A stretch of 40,298 nucleotides of DNA from Anaerolineales bacterium (GCA_016932955.1 JAFGBV010000277.1:1-40298), one strand, 5' to 3'; counted from the first letter of the stretch, positions 15,365 through 24,645 are shown. Notes: generated by a model from the sequence alone, not told the origin. A program made the numbers and translations.

Positions 15365-15925
15365 TTATGGGGTTGGTGAAGGCCCTCCAACAACAATCTG
15401 GATAAAAAAAGGATCTCCAAAGGCGTTTTGTTGCGGGTCATATGCCTGCCAGGCGCTTTGGTATAAACCTGGCGCGCTGGGTGCACTGAACAAGATATGG
15501 ATGATTGCCTGGGTGCCGCTGCGCGCCGGAAAGAGTGCCTGCTCGGTGGGCGCGCCCAGATCTGGGCCGGAAACCAAGCGGACGCGATAACCCTCATTCC
15601 AATTGCACGTTCCGCTGTTTTCCACTAACCAGCCCTTATCCAGTGTTTCACCAGGCTGCACAACCGTTCCATCGGGGACGGTAAGATCTTCGATATACCC
15701 CAGATTGTTGGTGCAGGAGGGGGGAGGCGTTGGGGTGGCTGTAAGTTGCTCGGTGGGGATAGCTGATGGGGTCACCTCCGGTGTGGATAATGTGGTCGGA
15801 CGTGGCACCAGTGTTGGCGGGCGGAAAGGTGTTGCCTGGCTGTTTTTGCAGGCAGCCAGGCATAAAAGGCCGAATAAGAGCCAGGGGATGATCCTGATGA
15901 AAACCTTATGGCGCTTTGTTTTCAT
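15365..15925 (-). CDS. small lipoprotein with NBR1-type Ig-like domain
   Basis: A 186-residue lipoprotein with a signal peptide and lipobox LAAC (Cys26), a Thr/Pro stalk of about 45 residues, and one NBR1-type Ig-like domain filling the rest. Domain markers correspond one to one with the two lipoproteins at 1633-4119: EDLTVPDGTVVQPGE, LVENSGTCNW, and a GLYQSAW strand. This is the minimal version, with no extra C-terminal domain. It starts 28 bases past the recA stop on the same strand and is probably read from the recA transcript, which may be coincidental. Function is unknown; it is expected on the outer face of the cytoplasmic membrane. Confidence 0.83.
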   Translation of the reverse strand: MKTKRHKVFIRIIPWLLFGLLCLAACKNSQATPFRPPTLVPRPTTLSTPEVTPSAIPTEQLTATPTPPPSCTNNLGYIEDLTVPDGTVVQPGETLDKGWLVENSGTCNWNEGYRVRLVSGPDLGAPTEQALFPARSGTQAIIHILFSAPSAPGLYQSAWQAYDPQQNAFGDPFFIQIVVGGPSPTP

Positions 15926-15953
15926 GATTCAATTGTGCGCACTTCAGGTCGAT

Positions 15954-17042
15954 TTAAACCTCGCCATCGTCTAAATCGCTCTCGACTTCCCCTCCGCCAC
16001 CGCCAAATGCCAGCGGCATATCACCAGAAATTGCCCGTTCGCGCACTGCTATTTCGATCTCATCTGCCAGGTCACCATGCTGGCGCAAGTAATCTTTGGC
16101 GTTCTCGCGACCCTGGCCTAATCGCAGCTCACCATAGTTATAGAACGAGCCACGCTTGGCTACCAGTTCCATTTCAGTTGCCAGGTCGAGCAAATCGCCA
16201 GCCTTGGAAATGCCCTCGTTATACATGATATCGAACTCTGCAGAACGGAAGGGTGGGGCGACTTTATTTTTGACCACACGCACGCGCGTGCGGTTGCCGA
16301 TGATCTCTGAGCCTAATTTGATCGATTGGATGCGGCGCACATCCAGGCGCACGGAGGCGTAGAATTTAAGCGCCATACCGCCGGTAGTGGTTTCTGGGTT
16401 GCCAAACATCACACCGATCTTTTGACGCAACTGGTTGGTGAAGATCACCGCCGTGTTGGTTTGCTTGATCGCGCCAGAGAGTTTACGCAGCGCCTGTGAC
16501 ATCAGCCGCGCCTGCATTCCCATCGGCGAATCGCCCATGTCGCCTTCGATCTCCGCCCGGGGCACCAGCGCTGCGACCGAGTCGATCACGATGACCTCGA
16601 TTGCGCCGGAGCGGACCAGGGTCTCGGTGATTTCCAGCGCCTGTTCGCCCATGTCGGGCTGTGCGATGAGTAGGTTTTCGATGTCAACGCCGCAGCGAGC
16701 TGCATAAGACGGATCGAGGGCATGCTCCATATCGATGAAAGCACAGGTGCCGCCCATCTTTTGCGCCTCAGCAACGATATGCTGGCAAATCGTTGTCTTA
16801 CCAGATGACTCGGGACCGTAAATCTCCGTTATACGGCCGCGGGGTATGCCGCCAACACCCAGGGCAATATCCAGCGAAAGTGCCCCGGTGGGGATCGCCT
16901 CGACGACGAGTTGATGGGCTTCGCCCAGGCGCATGATCGAGCCATCGCCGTAACGCTTGGAGATATCTCCCAGCGCTTTTTCCAATGCAATCTGACGAGC
17001 TTCATTTGCTTCGTTCTGTTGCGGTACAGATTTTTTTGCCAT
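15954..17042 (-). CDS. recA: recombinase RecA
   Basis: Forms filaments on single-stranded DNA, catalyses strand exchange and triggers LexA self-cleavage. The 362-residue protein has Walker A GPESSGKT (76-83), the [13 protein letters not shown]alker B region, the conserved [15 protein letters not shown]1 region, [16 protein letters not shown] leading into L2, and a [12 protein letters not shown] stretch. The C-terminus is short with an acidic tail. ATG 17042 has AGGAG seven bases before it. A LexA-like box sits between the -35 and -10 of its promoter, indicating SOS control. A small lipoprotein gene follows 28 bases downstream. Confidence 0.98.
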   Translation of the reverse strand: MAKKSVPQQNEANEARQIALEKALGDISKRYGDGSIMRLGEAHQLVVEAIPTGALSLDIALGVGGIPRGRITEIYGPESSGKTTICQHIVAEAQKMGGTCAFIDMEHALDPSYAARCGVDIENLLIAQPDMGEQALEITETLVRSGAIEVIVIDSVAALVPRAEIEGDMGDSPMGMQARLMSQALRKLSGAIKQTNTAVIFTNQLRQKIGVMFGNPETTTGGMALKFYASVRLDVRRIQSIKLGSEIIGNRTRVRVVKNKVAPPFRSAEFDIMYNEGISKAGDLLDLATEMELVAKRGSFYNYGELRLGQGRENAKDYLRQHGDLADEIEIAVRERAISGDMPLAFGGGGGEVESDLDDGEV

Positions 17043-17090
17043 GTTTTTACTCCTGTTCAGTTCCGTAACATGCCGGGTAAGATAATCCTT

Positions 17091-17118
17091 AGTTTAGCAC
17101 GAATGTTCTACCTGTCAA
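17091..17118 (-). promoter_or_regulatory. recA promoter with embedded LexA-like operator
   Basis: On the minus strand a perfect TTGACA (17118-17113) and TAAACT (17096-17091) are 16 bases apart. Inside the spacer, 17097-17108 reads GCACGAATGTTC on the plus strand. This is one base off the GAAC-N4-GTTC core of the Firmicutes/Actinobacteria-type SOS box. A repressor bound there would block polymerase directly. The -35 box overlaps the stop codon of the upstream peptidase gene. Confidence 0.7.
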
Positions 17119-18293
17119 GGGGTAGGGGATGGCGTTTGGGTGGGAAATGGGCTGAAATCTTGCCCGGGAGGGCTTGGCGGCTTGATGATGAAGCCCTCAA
17201 AGCCGTGGAAGGTGAAGCTGCTGACCATGCCGGGGAAGACTTCGATCTCGCTGCTGTAGCTATACCCGCCATAAGCGGCGCGGAGCTGGTAAACCCCGGC
17301 AGGCAAGTCGCCGATGGTCAGGTTTTCATTGTAATACGGATCACTGTTCACCGCGCCTTCCCCGTATGAACGGGCGAACCAATTCTGCCCGTTGCGCGGG
17401 TTGGTGGCAATGATCAATTGGTCGTTTACCAACTGACCCGCTGAATCGACAATCCGCCCGGCAAGCACTCCCCAGCCGATCGGCGGGGCGGTCCAGAGTT
17501 CGGGATTGCGGGTGTTGTAGAATGTGTTCTCTGCCAGGCGCACCTCGAAGTGCAGATGAGGTCCGGTGACGCGGCCTGTCTCGCCGACCAAGCCGAGAAC
17601 AGCGCCAGTTTCCACATACTGACCTTCGGTCACATCGACCTGATCCAGATGCCCATAGATGGTGTAAAGCGGCTGTCCCTGGTAGCCAAAATCGTGGCGG
17701 ATGGAAACCGCCAGACCATAGGGGTCGGTTGTATCATATCCGCCGCGATAAATGCCATAGCCTGCCCAAACGACTCGGCCCGGCCCGGCAGCCAGAACGG
17801 GCGTCCCTTTGGGGGCAGGGATATCGACGCCAGTGTGGATGGTATCCTCGAAGAACTCCCCGCCATAGCGGTAATCGGCAAGCGGCCAGTTCACTTCGTT
17901 GGCGGCAATTGGCCGGGCAAAGAAGAAATGATCGTATGGGGTTGGCACCCAGGGCGTGGGGTATAGTGGAGGCCTCCAGGCAGAGACAGGCGCCTGTGCA
18001 GGAGTGGGAAACACAAAGCGCAACGGGTCTGGAACCGGAGTATCCAGTGGATTATCTGGCTGGTCTGTATTTGCCGTCCCGTTTGCACTGGAAAAGAGCA
18101 CCGATGTGGCTACTGGTGAGGCCGGGAGGCTGGTCGCCGTGGGGCTGGGGCGTTGGGTAGCATAGGGAGAAGCGCCCAGGGTGGCAGTGAGAACGGGGGT
18201 GCTCGTTTTTGGCCGGCAGGATGTGAATGCCAGGATGAACAGCACTGCCAGCCACGCCAAGTTCCAGGGAGAGGACGCTAGTCGCTTTTTCAT
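17115..18293 (-). CDS. M23 family metallopeptidase, lipoprotein
   Basis: A 392-residue exported protein with a signal peptide and probable lipobox (FTSC, Cys26), then a Pro/Thr/Ser-rich linker of about 90 residues. Next comes a LytM/M23 peptidase domain (about 130-260) with zinc-site motifs HTGVDIPAPKGTPV and GPHLHFEVR plus the intervening YGHLD. The C-terminal 110 residues (about 275-375) look like a carboxypeptidase-regulatory-like beta-sandwich (GRIVDSAGQLVND, LPAGVYQLRA). It should cleave peptide crosslinks of cell wall or another envelope glycine-rich peptide; whether this lineage has peptidoglycan as substrate cannot be told here. It begins 4 bases past the stop of the PD40 gene, so the two form an operon. 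Confidence 0.9.
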   Translation of the reverse strand: MKKRLASSPWNLAWLAVLFILAFTSCRPKTSTPVLTATLGASPYATQRPSPTATSLPASPVATSVLFSSANGTANTDQPDNPLDTPVPDPLRFVFPTPAQAPVSAWRPPLYPTPWVPTPYDHFFFARPIAANEVNWPLADYRYGGEFFEDTIHTGVDIPAPKGTPVLAAGPGRVVWAGYGIYRGGYDTTDPYGLAVSIRHDFGYQGQPLYTIYGHLDQVDVTEGQYVETGAVLGLVGETGRVTGPHLHFEVRLAENTFYNTRNPELWTAPPIGWGVLAGRIVDSAGQLVNDQLIIATNPRNGQNWFARSYGEGAVNSDPYYNENLTIGDLPAGVYQLRAAYGGYSYSSEIEVFPGMVSSFTFHGFEGFIIKPPSPPGQDFSPFPTQTPSPTP

Positions 18294-18297
18294 GGGC

Positions 18298-20439
18298 TCA
18301 AGGTCCGATGATGATCACCTGTTCGGTCGGCGTTGGGCTGGCTGTTGGGGAGGGCGTTGCCGTGGGTGTGCGGGTGGCTGTGGGCGTTGCTGTGACGGTG
18401 GGTGTGCGGCTCGCGGTTGGCGAGGGCGGGATGGGTGTGAGGGTGGGGCGGGGTGTGGGTGTGAGGGTGGGTGTGGGCGTCTGGTACCACCGTGGTGTTG
18501 GGGTAAGCGTGCGCGTTGGTGGAACCACCGGTGAGGGGGTTACCAGGATTTCAGGTGGGTAAAGCTCAAGCATGGCTGTTTGCCAGTCAAGCCCGCTGGT
18601 GAATGCAAATTCGTTGAAGCGTGCAGTGGTGTAGGCCGCCCGCCAGTCTGTCAGTGCGGGCAAGCGCTCCCATCCATAAGCAGCAGCAAGGCCGGTGAGA
18701 TCAATCCAGTAACCCGGCGGTATTGCCTCGAAGAGGCGCCCGCCATTTTCATAATCTACGGTGTTTCCTGTATAGCGGGCGTTAAAATCCCAAGGAAGAT
18801 CGTGCAGTGGTACGCCGCTTGATCCATCCTGGTAACGTGATCTGACATAGATGCGCCAATAGATTTGTCCTCCGATTTCTTCGTGTACAACGGCCACCCA
18901 GCCCGCATTGATGGGCAAAGTATTGGTGGCAAAAGCCCTGCCTGTGTACAACCAATCTGCTCCCATACCCGGGTTGAGCGGCGATGTGAGCGGCACATAG
19001 GCGTTCTCGAGTGTGGCAAGGTAATCCCAGCCCAGTTCTTCTGCCAGAACCTGGCGTAGAGCCTGAAAAGACTCATCTACAAGATCATGCAGAACAGGAT
19101 GCGGGGCTTCTAGATCTTCAATCGTGACCAGTTCGTAACGCCCGCCAAGCTCTTCTGGCGGCGCAGCCAGGCTGGGAAGCCAGAGTGGTGCAGGTGTTTG
19201 CATTGCCGCCTGGCGATAGGGGTCACGCAGTGGCCAGATGAGAGAAAGCTCTTCCCACAGCAATCCCTGCACCGCACCCGGCAACTGCACGGGGGGCAAA
19301 GCCAAACTGATATCTTTGAGCGAGTAGGCAGTCAAATATGTCTGGTTGGGGAATTGGATCGTGGATAAGATCATTTCTCCATCAGGGCTCCAGATGGGCC
19401 AACTCCCGCTGCTGACAGTGTGCGTGGCGGAGGCCGGGGCTGAGGCGGCGGATAGATCCCAGATCAGGATCTGGCTGATGCCGTCCATTTCGCTTGCCCA
19501 GGCGAGCATAGCCCCATCTGGCGACCAACTGGGGTGGGAGTCATTTCCTCCTGGGTTCTGGCTGATATTTTGGTAGCGCTCGCTCTCACTCTTATCCAGA
19601 TCAGCAACCCAGACTTCTGCGTTGCCGCTGCGGGTAGAGACGAAGGCGACCTGACGCCCCTGGGGTGACCAGGCCGGGCTATGGTCGGCTGCCGGATCGC
19701 TCGTCAGTGGGATAGGGTCGCCACCATCCTCGACGGGCTGAATATATATATCCAGATTATCATTTTGGTAGGTTTCGTAAGTCAGCCAGCGCCCATCAGG
19801 AGACCAGCAAGGGGATGACTCGTAGGTCAGCGTATCCGTCAACCGCGTGATTAATCCACTATCCAGATCGAGCACGTACAAATCCCAATAGCCGTTGCGG
19901 TTCGATGAAAATGCCAGTTGCGTTCCATCTGGGCTGAGAGCAGGGGCGGTATCATTCCAGGGGCCGTAGGTCAGCCGCGTAAGTGGCACGGGCACATCAC
20001 TGCCAGCGATTTGTGGCTGGTAAGCAAACAGATGTGTGTTACCCCCATCGTCGAGCGCCAGAATAATCAACCCCTGGGTAAGAACAGCAGACGTGGCAGG
20101 AATCGGAGATGGGTTGGGGTGGGGTGTATCCGATGCAGGTGCAAAGGTGGTCTGCAGTTGCTCGGTTGTTGGAGATGGCGTTGTGGTAAGTGTAGGGAGA
20201 GTGATCTGGTGTGTTTCCGTGGCAACCATAGTCCCTGGCGATGGGATTGGAAGGGTTACATCCGCCAGGATCAGATCTGTTACTGGAGAGAGACCCAGGG
20301 CAAGAATACCGAGTGCTGCCAGGTTTGCAGCCAGAAGAAAAAGAACTCCGCCTGGCGTAAGGCGCAGCGTCCAGCCGCCGCGGCGGCGCGGCCGAGGGCG
20401 GGAACGTTGTTCTGTATTTTGATCAGCGGGGTTGCCCAT
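18298..20439 (-). CDS. membrane-anchored PD40/TolB-like beta-propeller protein with Pro/Thr tail
   Basis: A 713-residue protein. Residues 1-25 are Arg-rich and cytoplasmic, followed by one membrane helix (about 29-50), so the bulk is external. Residues about 130-370 contain at least four PD40 (WD40-like) blades with the hallmark SPDG core: [59 protein letters not shown]. The next 250 residues include a region resembling SCP/YkwD-adjacent or other extracellular domains, but I do not recognise it. The final 75 residues are an extreme Thr/Pro repeat ending TEQVIIIGP. It likely binds ligands or wall material outside the membrane. It has its own consensus promoter and is co-transcribed with the M23 peptidase. 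Confidence 0.85.
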   Translation of the reverse strand: MGNPADQNTEQRSRPRPRRRGGWTLRLTPGGVLFLLAANLAALGILALGLSPVTDLILADVTLPIPSPGTMVATETHQITLPTLTTTPSPTTEQLQTTFAPASDTPHPNPSPIPATSAVLTQGLIILALDDGGNTHLFAYQPQIAGSDVPVPLTRLTYGPWNDTAPALSPDGTQLAFSSNRNGYWDLYVLDLDSGLITRLTDTLTYESSPCWSPDGRWLTYETYQNDNLDIYIQPVEDGGDPIPLTSDPAADHSPAWSPQGRQVAFVSTRSGNAEVWVADLDKSESERYQNISQNPGGNDSHPSWSPDGAMLAWASEMDGISQILIWDLSAASAPASATHTVSSGSWPIWSPDGEMILSTIQFPNQTYLTAYSLKDISLALPPVQLPGAVQGLLWEELSLIWPLRDPYRQAAMQTPAPLWLPSLAAPPEELGGRYELVTIEDLEAPHPVLHDLVDESFQALRQVLAEELGWDYLATLENAYVPLTSPLNPGMGADWLYTGRAFATNTLPINAGWVAVVHEEIGGQIYWRIYVRSRYQDGSSGVPLHDLPWDFNARYTGNTVDYENGGRLFEAIPPGYWIDLTGLAAAYGWERLPALTDWRAAYTTARFNEFAFTSGLDWQTAMLELYPPEILVTPSPVVPPTRTLTPTPRWYQTPTPTLTPTPRPTLTPIPPSPTASRTPTVTATPTATRTPTATPSPTASPTPTEQVIIIGP

Positions 20440-20457
20440 TTATGGATACCTGGAGGC

Positions 20458-20486
20458 ATTTTAGCACGTCCAGGGTGGTGCGTCAA
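20458..20486 (-). promoter_or_regulatory. promoter of the PD40-M23 operon
   Basis: On the minus strand TTGACG (20486-20481) and TAAAAT (20463-20458) are separated by exactly 17 bases, with the ATG 18 bases further on. Each box matches the sigma-70 consensus at five of six positions. It occupies the gap after the ABC exporter genes, so the propeller operon is transcribed independently. Confidence 0.7.
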
Positions 20487-20492
20487 ATCACT

Positions 20493-22271
20493 CTATTCTT
20501 CAAAACCCATTCTATATAGCTGGCTGTACACACCGCCCGCTGCAAGCAGTTCGCTGTGCGTTCCCTCTTCGACAATGCGCCCGTCCTGGATTACCACGAT
20601 ACGATCAGCGTTGACTACGGTGCTGAGACGGTGGGCAATCACGATCGCTGTGCGTCCACGCAGCAAGCTCGCCAGTGCGTGTTGGATCTGGCGCTCGGTT
20701 TGTGTATCGACGCTGGATGTGGCTTCGTCGAGGATCAGGATGCGCGGATTAGCCAGCAGGGCGCGGGCGAATGAAATCAACTGCCGCTGCCCCACAGAGA
20801 GCAGCAACCCACCCTCTTCCACCGGGGTTTCGTAACCCTGGCGCAGGTTAGCGATGAATTCATGCGCTCCTACTGCTTGTGCCGCCGCCTGGATCTCGGC
20901 ATCACTGGCCTCCAGCCTGCCGAAGCGGATGTTTTCCCCTACCGTGCCGTTGAACAAGAAGGGATCCTGCAGCACGATGCCCATTTGGCGGCGCAGTGAT
21001 TGTTGCGTCACCTGACGCAGATCACAGCCATCCACCAGAACTCTGCCTTGCACCGGATCATGGAAGCGACTGACCAGCTTCACCAGGGTTGACTTGCCTG
21101 CGCCGGTCTCGCCGACCAGCGCCACTGTCTCGCCGGGCTGAATATGCAGGTTGATATTGTTTAGAACGGGGGCTGGGTCGTCGGTATAATGGAATGAAAC
21201 GTTTTCAAAGACCACCTCGCCCTGGATGGTTGGCAATTCAACCGCATGGGGGGCGTCTTGCACTTCAATGGGCGTGTCGAGCAGCCCGAGGATGCGCTCT
21301 CCACCAGCCATGGTCGATTGGAAGGAATCATAACGCCGGCTCAGATCGCGAATTGGCTCGAAGAAGCGGTCAATGTAGAGCACAAAGGCCACCAGCACAC
21401 CCGGCGTGATTTGTTCCCCCAGGGCTGCTGCTCCCCCTAACCAGATGACCAGCGCCATCGCCAGCGAGCCGAGGAAATCGATTGCCGAGGGGTAGGCGCT
21501 GGCAATGCGGACGGCTATTAGGTTAGTGTCCAGGTTGTTTTGGTTGACTTCGTTGCGGTAATGGGCATAGTTTACAGCCTGGCGCGAGAAGGCCTGCACC
21601 ACACGTACGCCATTGATATTCTCAGCCAGCACGGAATTCACCCAACTGATCGCTGCGCGCACACTGCGGTAATTCTCGCGTGCCTTTTTGCGGAAAATAA
21701 CCGTTATGGCAAGCATGAAAGGTAATACTGCAAAGGTTAGCAGCGAAAGGCGCAGGTTCATGCTCAGCATCACCGCCACGATTCCGATGACCGTGAAAAG
21801 GTCCCGGGCAATGGCCAATATTGCCCAGGTGATGAACTCGCGCAACACCCCTACATCATTGATGACGCGGGTGATCACGCGCCCCACGCTGTAGTGTGAG
21901 AAGAAAGACAGCGAGAGTTGCTGCAAGTGTTCAAAAAGGCGAGAGCGCAGATCATAGATGATCGATTGCCCCACGCGCGCCATCAGGTAAACCCGAAAGT
22001 ATACGAGAAACCATTGGGCTACTATCGCCACTGTATATGCCAGAACGGCGTTCCGCAGGGTGGGCAGCGATCCGGCTTTGATGCCCTCATCCAGGGCAAC
22101 TTTGACGAAGTAGGGGCCGGCCACAATCACTGCCGACCCTGCCAGCATGAGCAGCAGTGAAACCAACAACTGCCAGCGGTAAGGCCTGGCAAAGGCAGCC
22201 AGCCGGCGGGTCACGTCGGGGTCGTAGCCCTTCATCAAAACATCTTCAGAGGCAGGGGCAATGTTTGCCAT
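20493..22271 (-). CDS. ABC exporter half-transporter with catalytic Walker B
   Basis: A 592-residue half-transporter: a six-helix membrane domain (about 30-320) fused to an ATPase domain. Visible motifs are Walker A GETGAGKST (387-395), Q-loop LQDPFLF, signature LSVGQ (491-495, second Gly replaced by Val), Walker B ILILDE with catalytic Glu516, D-loop SSVD and H-loop IAHRLS. The degenerate signature complements the partner's Asp at its catalytic position, so the pair should form a heterodimer with one consensus and one degenerate ATP site, as in TM287/288 and BmrCD. It starts five bases past the partner stop codon. Substrate is unknown; lipids or drugs are typical. It is the last gene of the operon. 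Confidence 0.93.
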   Translation of the reverse strand: MANIAPASEDVLMKGYDPDVTRRLAAFARPYRWQLLVSLLLMLAGSAVIVAGPYFVKVALDEGIKAGSLPTLRNAVLAYTVAIVAQWFLVYFRVYLMARVGQSIIYDLRSRLFEHLQQLSLSFFSHYSVGRVITRVINDVGVLREFITWAILAIARDLFTVIGIVAVMLSMNLRLSLLTFAVLPFMLAITVIFRKKARENYRSVRAAISWVNSVLAENINGVRVVQAFSRQAVNYAHYRNEVNQNNLDTNLIAVRIASAYPSAIDFLGSLAMALVIWLGGAAALGEQITPGVLVAFVLYIDRFFEPIRDLSRRYDSFQSTMAGGERILGLLDTPIEVQDAPHAVELPTIQGEVVFENVSFHYTDDPAPVLNNINLHIQPGETVALVGETGAGKSTLVKLVSRFHDPVQGRVLVDGCDLRQVTQQSLRRQMGIVLQDPFLFNGTVGENIRFGRLEASDAEIQAAAQAVGAHEFIANLRQGYETPVEEGGLLLSVGQRQLISFARALLANPRILILDEATSSVDTQTERQIQHALASLLRGRTAIVIAHRLSTVVNADRIVVIQDGRIVEEGTHSELLAAGGVYSQLYRMGFEE

Positions 22272-22276
22272 AACCT

Positions 22277-24085
22277 TTACTCCAACCCGCCAGATTTAGC
22301 AACGGGTACTCTGAGACGATCTGGTCCAACCAGAGCATCCATTTCTGCGCGGAAGGATTCCTGGTCACACAGTTGCAGATCGTATATCTCACGGTACAGT
22401 CCACCCTGAGCGATCAGTTGCGTATGGGTTCCGCGCTCAACGATGCGACCCTCGTTCATCACCAGGATCAGGTCGGCGCGGCGCACCGTTGATAGACGGT
22501 GCGCAATGACGAAGGTAGTGCGTCCTTGCATCAGGTGGCTAAGTGCCTGCTGGATCAGCCGCTCGGTCTGCGTATCTACGCTGGAGGTTGAATCGTCCAG
22601 GATCAGGATGCGCGGGTCCATCAGCAGTGCGCGTGCTATCGCTACGCGCTGGCGTTGCCCACCGGAGAGGGTTACACCACGCTCGCCGACCACCGTCTCA
22701 TAGCCTTGGGGCAGTTCCTCGATGAACTCGTGCGCCTGAGCAGAACGGGCAGCGGTGATCACCTCATCCAGGCTGGCGTTCGGGCGCCCGTAGGCAATAT
22801 TCTCGCGGATGCTGGCAGAGAAGAGCAATGAGGTCTGCAAAACGATGCCGATCTGATTGCGCAGCGAAACCAGATCCACCTGGCGCACATCGTACCCATC
22901 TACCAGCACGGCTCCCTGGCTGGCATCGTAGAAGCGCGGGATCAGGTTGATCAGGCTGGTTTTTCCGGAACCGGTAGGGCCGATCAGGGCGATGATCTGG
23001 TTAGGCTCGGCGGTCAGATGGACATCTTCCAGAGCGGCCGCGGTTTCGCCGTTGTATTGGAAACACACCTCACGAAACTCCACCCTCCCAGAGAGGGGCG
23101 GTAGGGTGATCGCATCTGGAGGCGATTGCACCTCTGGGTCGGTATCCAATACATCGAAGACCCGCTGTGATCCAGCCACTGCCTCTCCCGCAGCGTTGAC
23201 CAGCCAGGTAAGCTGTTGGGCAGGCCCGGAAAGCATCAAAACATAGGCGTTGAACGCCACCAGCTCCCCGATGGTGATCTCTCCGCTCAGTGCCATTTGT
23301 CCACCGAACCATAGAATCAGGATCGTTCCTGCTGCGATCAAAAGGTTGGTGGAAGGCATTACTTTTGACCATTCGCTGACAACTCTTACCCGGGCGTGAT
23401 AAAGCACTCGGTTCGACTGGTTGAAGCGCTGAGTCTCGTATGGCTCGCGTGCAAATGCGCGCACCACTTGCACCCCGCTGACGTTCTCTTGCAAACGGGC
23501 AGAGAGATCTCCCAATGCATTATCGACGTGTAAGAAGTACCGCCCAATGCGCCTCCCGAAATCTGAGGTGATCAGCACCAGAGGGATCATCGGCAGCAGA
23601 GCAATGGCTGCCAGGCGGCTGTTGGTGATGAAGAGCAGCGTGACGATCCCTGTCAGCAAGACTGTCACCCGCACCAGCTCCACCACGCCGGTGCCGGAGA
23701 AGCGCTCGATGGCGCGCACATCTTCAATACAACGGCTGATCAACTGACCGGTCTGGGCATGATCATGGTAGGAAAAGGACAGGTTCTGGATGTGATTATA
23801 GAGGCGGTTGCGCAGGTCATAGCCGATGTGCTGGGCAATCCACTCAGATATGTAGCGTTGGAAATACCCCAGCAGGGCATTGAGAAATCCGACTGCCAGG
23901 ATCAGCAAAGCAGCCTGGAGCATGAAATTGATCTCACCCTGCATCAGGCCGATATCGATCACCTGCTGGATGATCTCGGGTACCACCAGGCCAAGAGCGG
24001 TCAGAGCAAGGAGCAGAATCAGGGAGATGACCACCTGTTTCCAATAGGGATGAATAAACGTGCGCAAGCGCCAGAGATGTTTCAT
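22277..24085 (-). CDS. ABC exporter half-transporter with degenerate Walker B
   Basis: A 602-residue half-transporter with membrane domain (about 15-305) and ATPase domain: Walker A GPTGSGKT (369-376), Q-loop LQTSLLF, intact signature LSGGQ (473-477), Walker B ILILDD, D-loop SSVD, H-loop IAHRLS. The residue that normally activates water is Asp498 instead of Glu, so the site formed by this Walker A/B with the partner's LSVGQ should hydrolyse ATP poorly. This is the division of labour known from heterodimeric type IV exporters. No clear ribosome binding site precedes ATG 24085. It follows the small gene at 24174-24560 by 88 bases, a gap containing two short inverted repeats (24115-24128, 24130-24148). 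Confidence 0.93.
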   Translation of the reverse strand: MKHLWRLRTFIHPYWKQVVISLILLLALTALGLVVPEIIQQVIDIGLMQGEINFMLQAALLILAVGFLNALLGYFQRYISEWIAQHIGYDLRNRLYNHIQNLSFSYHDHAQTGQLISRCIEDVRAIERFSGTGVVELVRVTVLLTGIVTLLFITNSRLAAIALLPMIPLVLITSDFGRRIGRYFLHVDNALGDLSARLQENVSGVQVVRAFAREPYETQRFNQSNRVLYHARVRVVSEWSKVMPSTNLLIAAGTILILWFGGQMALSGEITIGELVAFNAYVLMLSGPAQQLTWLVNAAGEAVAGSQRVFDVLDTDPEVQSPPDAITLPPLSGRVEFREVCFQYNGETAAALEDVHLTAEPNQIIALIGPTGSGKTSLINLIPRFYDASQGAVLVDGYDVRQVDLVSLRNQIGIVLQTSLLFSASIRENIAYGRPNASLDEVITAARSAQAHEFIEELPQGYETVVGERGVTLSGGQRQRVAIARALLMDPRILILDDSTSSVDTQTERLIQQALSHLMQGRTTFVIAHRLSTVRRADLILVMNEGRIVERGTHTQLIAQGGLYREIYDLQLCDQESFRAEMDALVGPDRLRVPVAKSGGLE

Positions 24086-24173
24086 CGATCAATCTTTAGG
24101 ATGCGGCTCATTAGAATCATGAATGATTGGCCATTACTCACCAATGGCTGGCGATAGAGCAGGCAGATCATCT

Positions 24174-24560
24174 TTACACCACCGGGATCTCAAATGTCAC
24201 CTGGCTCCGGTCCACAATCAATGGCTCAGGCATCTGGCTGAGCTCGTCGTCCTGGGTGGGGAGTTTTTGGTAGTAAAGCGTGGCAGCCAATGTATAGGAT
24301 GCCCCTGGGTGGGGCTGGCGCAAGTGGAGGGTGAGCTCTAGTTTCTGCACCATTGTTTCAAGGATGCTTGCCTGTGCCATCTCCTCTCCGCGGGCATCAA
24401 GAATGACCACCTGGAGACTGGGGCGTTTTTGAAAGGGGTCAATCTCAATGTAAACTTTTACTCGATGTCCATCCGGCCGGGCTTCGGCGCGCAGTGCACG
24501 CAGCCGCACTTCTTCCGGTGGGAGGGGAACTTCGTTAAGATCGCGCAAGAAAATATCCAT
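24174..24560 (-). CDS. conserved-looking hypothetical protein, beta-rich
   Basis: A 128-residue soluble protein that I do not recognise. There is no signal peptide, membrane segment or cysteine. The middle (about 28-100) alternates hydrophobic and polar residues as in beta strands (HRVKVYIEIDPF, SLQVVILDARG, KLELTLHLRQ, SYTLAATLYYQ), suggesting an Ig-like or C2-like sandwich. Its codon usage and composition match the neighbours and the frame is clean, so it is very probably a real gene. It has its own promoter with a palindromic operator-like element and lies directly upstream of the ABC exporter pair on the same strand, so all three may be controlled together. A role with the exporter is only inferred from position. 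Confidence 0.7.
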   Translation of the reverse strand: MDIFLRDLNEVPLPPEEVRLRALRAEARPDGHRVKVYIEIDPFQKRPSLQVVILDARGEEMAQASILETMVQKLELTLHLRQPHPGASYTLAATLYYQKLPTQDDELSQMPEPLIVDRSQVTFEIPVV

Positions 24561-24576
24561 ATCATAGCACCAGTGA

Positions 24577-24629
24577 GTTAGATATTTATCTAACGCGTTA
24601 GATTATAACCTAAAATAACCTGTTTTGAA
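24577..24629 (-). promoter_or_regulatory. promoter with overlapping palindromic operator
   Basis: On the minus strand TTCAAA (24629-24624) and a perfect TATAAT (24607-24602) are 16 bases apart. Directly downstream, partly overlapping the -10, lie two interlocked palindromes: ATCTAACGCGTTAGAT (24588-24603, perfect) and GTTAGATA-TT-TATCTAAC (24577-24594). Together they form three alternating copies of GTTAGAT. This is the position and form of a repressor operator. No regulator gene is adjacent. Confidence 0.65.
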
Positions 24630-24645
24630 TAGGGGATTTGGCTGA

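Noticed and set aside
18330..18545. Tandem short repeats as a possible CRISPR or satellite
   Set aside because: Units are irregular, have no spacers and keep the reading frame of a Thr/Pro coding tail, so they are coding low complexity.
18308..18562. Val/Gly-repeat frame on the plus strand
   Set aside because: It only mirrors the Thr/Pro repeat tail of the PD40 protein.
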